A program made the position numbers and the translations under genes. The notes below the pieces were generated by a model, which did not search any database, was not told the origin of the DNA, and saw nothing but the letters and a program-made list of their open reading frames with translations. 40,327 nt of DNA from Thiobacillus sp. UBA3361. Lineage in GTDB: Bacteria > Pseudomonadota > Gammaproteobacteria > Burkholderiales > Thiobacillaceae. Location: contig DEQR01000015.1 in the NCBI GenBank assembly GCA_002360535.1, forward strand, positions 1 to 40,327, in the 5' to 3' direction. Within the stretch, counting starts at the first letter, position 1, and each line of letters starts with the position of its first letter. Below are positions 15,958 through 23,348 of the stretch, one piece after another.

Positions 15958-17259
15958 TTAGGTACTTCTTGGCACCAACGAGAGGATGGTCCTGCAACCC
16001 TGTTCCTTGACCGGGATGGATTTCTGCCGAGCCGCACGGAGTTGCCAAGCGCGCTGCAAGGCCAGCAGCATGAAAATGTAAACGAATTTATACAGAACAT
16101 GGCCACCGGAACTGTTCAGCAGCGAAGCAAACAGGAAGCAGGAAAAAACTATCAGCATCTCCATTGACCCATGCCGCCACAGCACCGATAGGGTATAGGT
16201 AAGCAGCGCACCCAGGACAGCGAGGCCGGTCAGGCCGAAGGCGAAGAACACCGCATGCAGGAGAGAGAATTCGCTCACCATGTGCAAATTCCACTCCGGC
16301 ACCTCGGCGAAGAAGACCGTGGCCGCATTCAGGCCTTTGCCGAACCACAACCCGTCTTCCTCGTAAAACAGAAAGGCATAGTTGAACAGTGAGGATAGCC
16401 GGGTGCTTCCGCCGTATTCGAACACTACTGCCTGGATCTGGCCTATCGCCCGGTCATAGTTGAATATTCCGGATAGGGCATGGTGCAAGGGCATGTGCAG
16501 GACCAGCACCCCCGTGGTCAAGGACGCCAGTGCGACCCAAAACTTGCGGGGCATGGACCGGCTGGTGAGGTGCTTCAGCAGGAGCAATGTACCGGCCATG
16601 ACAAGAACGAAATACACCGTGCCGGAGGCCGCCATGTAGGTGGCGGAGAGCGCCAGCAACACACCCAGCCAATTGCGACGGTATATCGAGAGAAACAGCA
16701 GCATGGGAAGGACAGGACCGAACGCGGAAGGCTCCGACAACATCGCCCGTGCACGCGGAAAGCCATAGCCCACGTCAGAAAAATATTGTGGAAAGAGCAG
16801 CGCGCTGCATAACGCCAAACCCGCGGAGGCGATGGAAAACCAATACAGTCCCTGCAAAAACACACGCCACTGAAAGAAACAGCAGACAAACAGCACCACC
16901 ATGACCAGATAGCCGAACAGGCGCGTCAGCTTGATCATGTAGGCCATTTCGTTGCCATCATTGATCATAAGCACATGCAGCGCCAACAGGAAATAGACCG
17001 GCAGGGCCAGCCAGACAATCCTCTCAAGCACATCATCACGCCAAAGGAAGTGCCGGATGGCCAGCAGGACGCCGATGGTCACGGTCTCTAGATAAGTCAG
17101 GTTGATGAGATCCGCCTCGGTGGTGGTCGGTCCCTTAGTAATGAAGTAGGAGGCCAAGAAGACAAGTGTGGCCACCCATACCAGGAGACGCGGCAGATGG
17201 GTATCCGCCCAGAGGACATGACGGCCGGACGTCAGGCCGGCGGCGTGTGCTTGATTCAT
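15958..17259 (-). CDS. Wzy-like polysaccharide polymerase, polytopic membrane protein
   Basis: A 433-residue protein with about ten to twelve hydrophobic segments and a periplasmic-loop-like region around residues 240-310. Context (flippase, initiating transferase and glycosyltransferases in the same operon) makes it the likely O-unit polymerase. The features RAMLSEPSAFGPVLPML and ASGTVYFVLVM resemble Wzy proteins of the EpsG/O-antigen polymerase group, but such proteins diverge strongly, so this is a call from topology and context. It is more A+T-rich than its neighbours. It begins three bases after a very short open frame and is followed by a 61-base spacer before the GT4 gene. Confidence 0.78.
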   Translation of the reverse strand: MNQAHAAGLTSGRHVLWADTHLPRLLVWVATLVFLASYFITKGPTTTEADLINLTYLETVTIGVLLAIRHFLWRDDVLERIVWLALPVYFLLALHVLMINDGNEMAYMIKLTRLFGYLVMVVLFVCCFFQWRVFLQGLYWFSIASAGLALCSALLFPQYFSDVGYGFPRARAMLSEPSAFGPVLPMLLFLSIYRRNWLGVLLALSATYMAASGTVYFVLVMAGTLLLLKHLTSRSMPRKFWVALASLTTGVLVLHMPLHHALSGIFNYDRAIGQIQAVVFEYGGSTRLSSLFNYAFLFYEEDGLWFGKGLNAATVFFAEVPEWNLHMVSEFSLLHAVFFAFGLTGLAVLGALLTYTLSVLWRHGSMEMLIVFSCFLFASLLNSSGGHVLYKFVYIFMLLALQRAWQLRAARQKSIPVKEQGCRTILSLVPRST

Positions 17260-17262
17260 CGG

Positions 17263-17334
17263 CTAGACCACATCGCTTAGGCGTAACACCCCGGGATGCT
17301 GCGCCAGCAGCCAGTACAGGGTGATCATGAACAC
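17263..17334 (-). CDS. Possible 23-residue small ORF or remnant before the Wzy gene
   Basis: A GTG-started frame (an ATG follows two codons later) encodes 23 residues, MFMITLYWLLAQHPGVLRLS and three more, and ends three bases before the Wzy start. A purine-rich AGGGAGAAG lies just before the start, so it could be translated and coupled to Wzy. Twelve bases around its start (TGATCACCCTGT) also occur at the start of the gene ending at 17410, which hints at a small duplication or recombination seam. The rest of the 150-base spacer holds an inverted repeat (GATAC-GATCG-GTATC, about 17355-17369). It may be a chance frame. Confidence 0.25.
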   Translation of the reverse strand: MFMITLYWLLAQHPGVLRLSDVV

Positions 17335-17409
17335 ATCTTCTCCCTTATGGGGCGGATACGATCGGTATCGGCCTCCGCCGGCTATTGTCCCGCGAAAGTG
17401 GGGCCGCTC

Positions 17410-18249
17410 TCAATGCCCATATCCAGCCTGGGCGTAGCGTTTGGCTGCGAGCAGCATACGGGCAGGGGGCATGAACAGGAGCCTGCCCAGGTAGGATGGC
17501 CGCAAGGCCGGTTGCCCGTCCTTGCCCCAGACCAGCCTCCAATCAGCATCCCGCAGCGTCCCCATACGATAATATCCTCCCGCGGCACTGGCGTTTGCAC
17601 GCGCCTCCGTGCCGAATGGCCGATAGGCGGGGGGATGGTTCTGGTGCACGGCCAACACGCACGCACTGCCGTCCACCAGAGGGAGGCCACGAGCACGGGC
17701 CATGTAGATCAGCCAACTGTCCCAGCCCGGCCTCCCCACTGCGAAATCAGGCAGCTTGAGGGGAAATTCCCGAGCAAACACAAAATAATCGATCCCCGCC
17801 TTGCCGTGCAGCACGCCGCGCCGCGCCACATCGGATCGCAGCCGTTCCGGCCAGCCGTCCGAAAAATCCATGGACTGGGTGATGTCCAGATCATGGCGTT
17901 GCCCCACCAGCAACCACGCCGGCTGGGAGGAAGCCTGCATTGCGTGCACGGCTACGAGTAGGGAATCGTCAAAGATGATATCCGTGTTCACATAGGCGAC
18001 CAGGGGAGTCGAAGCCAGACGCCGGATCTGCTCAAAGGCATCGCTCACCATGGGCGTACCATGATCGTTACGCTGTATGGCCGGCACATGCCGTACCCCG
18101 AGTTCGGCCGCGGCCTCCCGCAGGCCCACCTCCTCGCCGAACAGGATCACCTCGCAGCCGGGCAGGCGCGTCCAGCTGCGGATGGCATTCCTCTGGATGA
18201 CACCGCTATGACCGGAAAAGGCCTTGGGGATGGTGAACAGGGTGATCAC
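17410..18249 (-). CDS. Putative GT-A-like glycosyltransferase of uncharacterised family
   Basis: A 279-residue soluble protein starting at GTG 18249 (MITLFTIPKAFSGHSGVIQR). The pattern of strand-forming stretches, the segment RNDHGTPMVSDAFEQI and an acidic motif in AYVNTDIIF that can act as a DxD-like metal/nucleotide site suggest a GT-A nucleotide-diphospho-sugar transferase fold. I recognise the general family from other bacterial glycan loci, where it is mostly left as hypothetical or glycosyltransferase. It sits 13 bases after the FkbM-like gene and before the Wzy gene, in keeping with a transferase or modifying role. No signal peptide or membrane segment is visible. Confidence 0.65.
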   Translation of the reverse strand: MITLFTIPKAFSGHSGVIQRNAIRSWTRLPGCEVILFGEEVGLREAAAELGVRHVPAIQRNDHGTPMVSDAFEQIRRLASTPLVAYVNTDIIFDDSLLVAVHAMQASSQPAWLLVGQRHDLDITQSMDFSDGWPERLRSDVARRGVLHGKAGIDYFVFAREFPLKLPDFAVGRPGWDSWLIYMARARGLPLVDGSACVLAVHQNHPPAYRPFGTEARANASAAGGYYRMGTLRDADWRLVWGKDGQPALRPSYLGRLLFMPPARMLLAAKRYAQAGYGH

Positions 18250-18262
18250 ACTGCGTTTCCGT

Positions 18263-19120
18263 TCACACCTGCATCAGCGGCAAATGGGCGATGAGCGCCG
18301 ACTGCGTCCGCCAATCCCCGCCATGACGGGTGCGCTGGAAGAAGTTTTCCCTAAACGGCAGGCCACGCCACTGCTGCTGGACCGGCGCATCGATGCAGTC
18401 CGAGCGGACGAAAAAGGCGTTCACACCATTGCCGTCCACCGTGACAAAGCGATAACCGGCCCCCTCCCACAGTTTGCGCCAAGCGGCCACGGAGGCGCCG
18501 TAATAGAGCTGGCTGGAATGGGCCGCCCGATAATCGAATCGGGGAGCATACGGGATAGTAACCGCCCGCTCGTGCCCAAAGCAGGAGTTGTACTCCACCA
18601 CCGCGATCCTGGGCCTGAAGCCACGGGCCAGGAGCCCTTCCGCTACGTGATAATCGATGCCGTCGATGTCCAGGGAAAAGAAGTCGGGTTCCATCTCGCC
18701 GAACTCCCCGCACAGGGCATCCAGGCTGTCCAGATCCACGAAACGGTTCAATACCCTGACACCGATGTTCAACCCGCCCATGATGAAAGCCCCGTAAGCG
18801 GCCTTGGCCGCATCCCCCTCCACCATGACGCCCTGCCATCGGCGCGCCACGGCGAACCAGGACGTGTTGTTCTCGGTGCCGTCCGAGGCGCCGATCTCCA
18901 CGAAATAGCGATTGCTAGCGCGTAACTGGTTGACCAGAAACTCGGCGATGCCATCCTCGCCGTTCTGGCTGAGTCCCGAGAACTCCCAGCTCAGCGGGTC
19001 CGCCGGGTCGATTCGCTGGCCGGCGCGCACCGCCGCAGCCCGGGCCAGTCCGCAATTGATGCGCTGCATGGTCTGCAAGCGCTTGATTCTGAACACCACC
19101 TGCCGGTACCAGTCGCCCAC
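18263..19120 (-). CDS. FkbM-like SAM-dependent methyltransferase
   Basis: The 285-residue protein has a Rossmann SAM-binding pattern: SQNGEDGIAEFLVNQL, then RYFVEIGASDGTENNTSWF (motif I region), then GVMVEGD and DFFSLDIDGIDYHVAEGLL. This belongs to a group related to FkbM methyltransferases that is common in surface-glycan loci. GTG 19120 was chosen because it follows the previous stop (TGA-A-GTG) and has GGAGA upstream; a longer reading frame would run through the neighbouring gene. It is probably a sugar O-methyltransferase. The acceptor is unknown, and a non-methylating role cannot be excluded since no member of this subgroup known to me is biochemically assigned. Confidence 0.7.
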   Translation of the reverse strand: MGDWYRQVVFRIKRLQTMQRINCGLARAAAVRAGQRIDPADPLSWEFSGLSQNGEDGIAEFLVNQLRASNRYFVEIGASDGTENNTSWFAVARRWQGVMVEGDAAKAAYGAFIMGGLNIGVRVLNRFVDLDSLDALCGEFGEMEPDFFSLDIDGIDYHVAEGLLARGFRPRIAVVEYNSCFGHERAVTIPYAPRFDYRAAHSSQLYYGASVAAWRKLWEGAGYRFVTVDGNGVNAFFVRSDCIDAPVQQQWRGLPFRENFFQRTRHGGDWRTQSALIAHLPLMQV

Positions 19121-19121
19121 T

Positions 19122-20177
19122 TCAATTCGTCTCCCGTGTCCGCATGCGCAAGCGGGCCAGGCCGCTGGCCAAGGCATGACGCAATGTATCCAAAAACAGT
19201 CCGTGCCGCACGGTGATGGCCAAGATCCGCAGCCCCTCAATCCACACGGGCGGCATCCAGCGCAAATCCAGACGCCGCAGCATGCCCATGAGGATATACA
19301 GCCACACCGCCAGGACGTAACCCGCCATGCCGGCAGCCACAGGCCACCCCTGGGCCAAGGCCCGGTTCAAGCCCCAGACCCTACCCAGCCAGTACCCCAC
19401 CAGCAACTGACCCGCCCGGTTGCCCTGCCTGGTGATGGAGTCACCCGATGCGGTCAGCTGGGCCACCACCCCATCGGCCAACAAAACCCGGTCAGCGCCG
19501 CCAAGCATGGCCACCAGATAGACCATCAGGTCCTGGCCGCCGGCCAGCCGGATCATGGCATGCTGACGCAGTGCCGAACCGGCCACGAATTCCTGCACCT
19601 GCCGCGCCCAAACACGCAGCGCATCGCTGCGCACCAGGCAGCACACCGGGCTGACCGGCAGGGAAAGTCCGTCCAGCCGGTCCGGGCGTCCGTAGAAGGC
19701 CTCCAGCACCCGTTCCGCGGCCACCTGCCTCACCTCGGGTAACGAGTGAAATTCCAGCGCCGCATCCTCCGCCGCCTGCTGCCCATAGCCCATCGCCAGG
19801 GCCGTTTCGGGATGGTCCGCCAGGGCCTCGGCCAGACGGCCCACCTCGGGCGAGAGCACATCGTCGGAATACATGAAGGAGGCCAGGTCAGTACGTACCT
19901 GCTCGACACCGAAATAACAGGCCGCCATGAAACCTTTGCGATCCCGCGGCTGGTCCAGCAGCGCCACGCGGCCGTCACCCGCGTAACGGCTGGCGACCGC
20001 CTCCCGCGTTCCGTCCGTGCTTCCGCCGTCGATCACCAGTACCCGGACCTCCACGCGGTCACCAGCACATGCCAGGCAGCTGTCGATGGCGCGGGCGATG
20101 CAATGCTGCCGGTTCAACACCGGCAGGATGAAGCTCACACTGACTCGGCCCGGTGGCGAGACGCCGACTTCGTTCAC
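19122..20177 (-). CDS. Glycosyltransferase family 2 with C-terminal membrane segments
   Basis: A 351-residue inverting GT-A enzyme. The N terminus holds VSFILPVLNRQHCIARAIDS and VLVIDGGSTDGTRE; the DxD-type metal site is in FMYSDDVLSPEV. Late segments (VAAGMAGYVLAVWLYILMG) are hydrophobic and probably anchor it at the membrane. It starts at GTG 20177, sharing GTGA with the stop of the SDR gene. It adds one sugar to the lipid-linked repeat; donor unknown. Confidence 0.9.
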   Translation of the reverse strand: MNEVGVSPPGRVSVSFILPVLNRQHCIARAIDSCLACAGDRVEVRVLVIDGGSTDGTREAVASRYAGDGRVALLDQPRDRKGFMAACYFGVEQVRTDLASFMYSDDVLSPEVGRLAEALADHPETALAMGYGQQAAEDAALEFHSLPEVRQVAAERVLEAFYGRPDRLDGLSLPVSPVCCLVRSDALRVWARQVQEFVAGSALRQHAMIRLAGGQDLMVYLVAMLGGADRVLLADGVVAQLTASGDSITRQGNRAGQLLVGYWLGRVWGLNRALAQGWPVAAGMAGYVLAVWLYILMGMLRRLDLRWMPPVWIEGLRILAITVRHGLFLDTLRHALASGLARLRMRTRETN

Positions 20178-21121
20178 GCTCCGCCCCCGCCATTGGGAAG
20201 CGCCGACCGGCGCGCCGCATCCAGCATCATCTCCGCCAGGCCCTGGAAACTGGTCTCGGGCCACCAGCCCAGACCCATGATGGTTTCCGGGTTGGACACC
20301 AGCCGGGGATATTCGGCCTTGAATCCCGGTTTGATGCGGACGTGTTCCCGCCAATCCAGGCCCACCCGCTGGTAGCAGGCCGTCAACCAGTCGGCGATGC
20401 TGTGGCCCTCGCCGGTCCCCACCACGCATTCCGAGACGGCGTCCTGGAGGACCAGGCGGACCATGGCCTCGGCGATATCGCCGGCATAGGCCCACTCCTT
20501 CTCCACGCCCACGTCACCCAGTTCCAGGACGGCCGGGCCATGCATTTCAGCCTGCGCCGCCGCCCTGGCGATCATCATGCTGGTGTGCCGCTCGCCTCGC
20601 GCCGGGCTCTCGTGGTGAAACAGATAGGCCACATAGGTGGCCAAACCCATGCGCTGGCGAAAATAGCGTGCCAGATAGGTGGCATAGATGCGCGCCGCCG
20701 CATAGGGGCTGCTGGCATCGAAGGCGTCGGATTCATGGATCGGCCGACCCGCGTTGTGAAACTGCACACCGCTGCCGGCCAGCAGAACGCGGGCCTGGGG
20801 CGCATGCCGCCGGATCGCCTCCAGCACGTTCACCGCGCCGCCGGCAATGGCGGCATGGTTGCTGAACAGGGCCTCGTGGGCGGTACGGGACTCGGCCGCC
20901 AGCTGAAACACAAAATCAGGCCGGCGTTCCCGAATGACCGATTCCACCGCCGCGAAATCGGACACGTCGCAGGCCGGCGGTGTCCGTCGTGCAAAGCCGA
21001 ACACCTGGGCGCCGCGACGAAGACAGGCCTGAGCCACGAACGGACCATCCTGGCCACCGGCGCCAAATATCACCACGCGGCGTCCCCGCATCGCGGACGC
21101 CTGTTCCTCGAAGGTAACCAT
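20174..21121 (-). CDS. GDP-mannose 4,6-dehydratase-like SDR with altered active site
   Basis: A 315-residue extended SDR closest in layout to GDP-mannose 4,6-dehydratase: FGAGGQDGPFV (19-29) matches the GQDG nucleotide motif, and LFHHESPARGE (167-177) matches the family's NHESPRRGE. The active site differs. YxxxK reads YAAAR (Tyr140, Arg144), confirmed at the base level (TAT GCG GCG GCG CGC), and the S/T-x-E region reads GSGVQF, so the dehydratase glutamate is replaced. It may be a reductase or epimerase on a nucleotide sugar, or a degenerate enzyme. It starts at ATG 21121, sharing one base with the upstream stop (TGATG). The C-methyltransferase gene just before it suggests a shared substrate. 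Confidence 0.82.
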   Translation of the reverse strand: MVTFEEQASAMRGRRVVIFGAGGQDGPFVAQACLRRGAQVFGFARRTPPACDVSDFAAVESVIRERRPDFVFQLAAESRTAHEALFSNHAAIAGGAVNVLEAIRRHAPQARVLLAGSGVQFHNAGRPIHESDAFDASSPYAAARIYATYLARYFRQRMGLATYVAYLFHHESPARGERHTSMMIARAAAQAEMHGPAVLELGDVGVEKEWAYAGDIAEAMVRLVLQDAVSECVVGTGEGHSIADWLTACYQRVGLDWREHVRIKPGFKAEYPRLVSNPETIMGLGWWPETSFQGLAEMMLDAARRSALPNGGGGA

Positions 21122-22380
21122 CAACCGCCGATGATCTCGATTTCGGGCAGGGGGAAGATGAACCGGGTGCCGGCGCGCAGCATGTCCGCCTCCCGCTCGA
21201 TGAACTCCTCCCGGAAGTGCCAGGGCAGCACCAGGTAGTAGTCTGGCTTGAGCGCACGCGACTTCTCCTCCGAGACGATGGGGATGTTGGTGCCCAGGGT
21301 CATGGCCCCGTCCTTGTCCGGGTTGCGGTCCGCAGCGCAGTCGATCAACCGGCCGTCGATGCCGCACCACTGCAGGATGGTGTTGCCCTTGGTGGAGGCT
21401 CCGTAGATGTGGATGCTCTTGCCCTGCTTCTTCAGGTCCATCAGCAGTTTGAGCAACTGGTCCCGGTGCACGTTGATGCGTTCCTGGAAGTTGCGATAGG
21501 GCCTGTCGGTATCCAGTTCCAGTTCGAATTCCCGCAGGCGCAGGCGGCGCAGGCCCTCGGCCCATTCGGGCCGGGCGAACCCGTAATAGTCCGCGTGGCA
21601 GGCGAAGCAACGGATGCTGCCGCCGTTGATGTTGTTCAGCTCCGCCCGGAACAGCTTCAATCCCGCCCGCCGCAGGATGTTCTCCACCACCGCCAGGCTG
21701 TAGTACTCCAGATGCTCGTGACAGATGGTGTCGTAGGAGTTCATCTCCAGCATGGTGGGCATATAACTCATCTCGAACACCCACAGGCCCTCCGGCGCCA
21801 GCACCTCGCGGATGGCGCGGGCAAAGTCCACCGGGCTTTCCAGGTCGTAGAACATGGCGATGGAGGTCACCACGTCCAGCTTGCGGCCGGCCAACTGATG
21901 GTCGAGCTTGGCCGAAGGGAACACGTCCTGGACCACTTGGATGCCGGCACCGATCTCCTGGGCGATGTCCGAGGGATCGACGCCGAATTTAACGAACGTA
22001 TCCGGGTAGGCGCGCAGCAAAGTGCCGTCGTTGCAGCCGATGTCCAGCACCGTGGCTGCCGCTTTACCGCACAGTTCCGCTGCGGCGGCGGCAATACCCG
22101 ACAGGTGTTCGCGCATAGTGCGGTTGGTGCCTGAACGGTACCAGTAGGAAAAATACAGCACCTCCGGAGGCACGCTGTGCTCCAGCTGTAACAAGCCGCA
22201 GGCACCCTCGTCTTCCATCGGATTGCAGCGCACCAAGCGGGTGGGGATGCGCCGGTTGGGCGGTTCCTCGCTGCCGGGCTTGAGGAAGGAGCCCTGCAGG
22301 TACTGGGCCCCGATGTCGATGATCGGCGTCAGGGCGCCGGAACCGCACACGCGGCAAGTCTTGCGGTATGTCAGGTGCAT
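21121..22380 (-). CDS. Nucleotide-sugar C-methyltransferase (Methyltransf_13/14 architecture)
   Basis: The 419-residue protein has three parts: an N-terminal zinc-binding domain (Cys9, Cys12, Cys52, Cys61 in CRVCGSG and CNPMEDEGACG), a SAM-binding domain with VLDIGCNDGTLL (111-122), and a C-terminal Rossmann-like domain containing IHIYGASTKGNTILQW. The catalytic HEHLEYYS motif (from His221) matches the His-Glu dyad of TylC3/TcaB9-type sugar C-methyltransferases, which methylate C3 of 4-keto-sugar nucleotides. The substrate is thus likely a TDP-, GDP- or UDP-4-keto-6-deoxy sugar. It overlaps the altered GMD-like SDR by one base, and the SDR may process the methylated product (inference). Confidence 0.88.
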   Translation of the reverse strand: MHLTYRKTCRVCGSGALTPIIDIGAQYLQGSFLKPGSEEPPNRRIPTRLVRCNPMEDEGACGLLQLEHSVPPEVLYFSYWYRSGTNRTMREHLSGIAAAAAELCGKAAATVLDIGCNDGTLLRAYPDTFVKFGVDPSDIAQEIGAGIQVVQDVFPSAKLDHQLAGRKLDVVTSIAMFYDLESPVDFARAIREVLAPEGLWVFEMSYMPTMLEMNSYDTICHEHLEYYSLAVVENILRRAGLKLFRAELNNINGGSIRCFACHADYYGFARPEWAEGLRRLRLREFELELDTDRPYRNFQERINVHRDQLLKLLMDLKKQGKSIHIYGASTKGNTILQWCGIDGRLIDCAADRNPDKDGAMTLGTNIPIVSEEKSRALKPDYYLVLPWHFREEFIEREADMLRAGTRFIFPLPEIEIIGG

Positions 22381-22386
22381 TTCAGT

Positions 22387-23319
22387 TCAATCCGGATGAG
22401 GGAGTTCAGGCGTCTTGGCGAATATCAATTCACAGTGGGCAGTTTCGGCCTCATGGCCAAGATGGTCTGTTACCTGTGTCAACAACTGGTGAACGGGCAT
22501 GAGTCGAGGCAGGGAGTTGCTGTTGGTATCAATAATCCCGCCGAAGGGGAATAGGCTTGCCAATTTGCGAAAGAAGTCTTCCGGACGGCTGCCTGCCCGC
22601 ATGATGCCATAGGGCCAATATTCGATCACCAACCAATCGGTTCGGGCCAACACCGATTGGGCACCTTCAAGAAAATGCACTTCAGCACCCTGGATATCCA
22701 CCTTCATACCCACCCGATCGAACAGGGAACCGGCATCGACCAAGTCATCAAGACGATCACAGCGCACCCGCACTACGGAACGATCGCCCTCTCCATATAA
22801 ATCATTCCCCGTACCAGCCACGCTCAACCGGACCCTGTGGTCACCCGCATTGCGGTCGGAGCGCTCGAACTCCAGTTCGCCGGCAGTGGAATGTACGGCA
22901 CGTTGATGCAGCACTGCGTCGGTGATTCCGTTACGCAGCAGATTGCGGCTCAGGTGCCCAAAGTTCTCCGCATCCGCCTCCACGCCCACCACCTTCAGTA
23001 GGGGATAACGGCGTTTGAGCGGGATCAGGGTGAATCCCACGTTCGCTCCCACATCGATGAATGTTCCCGTGCCAGGCTCGGCCAGCCTGGCCAGCAGAAG
23101 TTGAATACCGGGTTCCCAGGTATGGTGTACCAGGTAATAGCCGAGCACCCCTCGGTCGCTCAGCCGGGCTTCGAATACCCCCAACTCGCCGGCACAGGCA
23201 CAAGCCGTGACACCCAATTGCGCGCCCGCCAGACGAAACATTTCCGCGACCCAAGTCCGGGGTAGGAGGCTCAGCAGGGTTCCGAATGCTTTCAGCAGCA
23301 GACGCTTGATTCTATTCAT
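22387..23319 (-). CDS. FkbM family methyltransferase
   Basis: A 310-residue FkbM-type enzyme. The hallmark FIDVGANVGFTLIPLKRRYP gives the SAM motif, followed by VVGVEADAENFGHLSRNL, the central RCDRLDDLV and KVDIQGAEVHFLEGA. These are usually sugar O-methyltransferases. Two starts are possible: ATG 23352, which makes an ATGA overlap with the gene before but has no ribosome binding site, and ATG 23319 (MNRIKRLLLKAFG) with GGAAG just upstream; I prefer the latter. It ends six bases before the C-methyltransferase start in the reverse order of transcription. The acceptor is unknown. Confidence 0.88.
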   Translation of the reverse strand: MNRIKRLLLKAFGTLLSLLPRTWVAEMFRLAGAQLGVTACACAGELGVFEARLSDRGVLGYYLVHHTWEPGIQLLLARLAEPGTGTFIDVGANVGFTLIPLKRRYPLLKVVGVEADAENFGHLSRNLLRNGITDAVLHQRAVHSTAGELEFERSDRNAGDHRVRLSVAGTGNDLYGEGDRSVVRVRCDRLDDLVDAGSLFDRVGMKVDIQGAEVHFLEGAQSVLARTDWLVIEYWPYGIMRAGSRPEDFFRKLASLFPFGGIIDTNSNSLPRLMPVHQLLTQVTDHLGHEAETAHCELIFAKTPELPHPD

Positions 23320-23348
23320 CTTTCTTCCATCAATGGAGAGCCTCTGGG

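Noticed and set aside
21121..22380. Zinc-finger-like cysteines suggesting a DNA-binding protein
   Set aside because: The cysteines are the N-terminal zinc domain of sugar C-methyltransferases, followed by clear SAM and HEH motifs.
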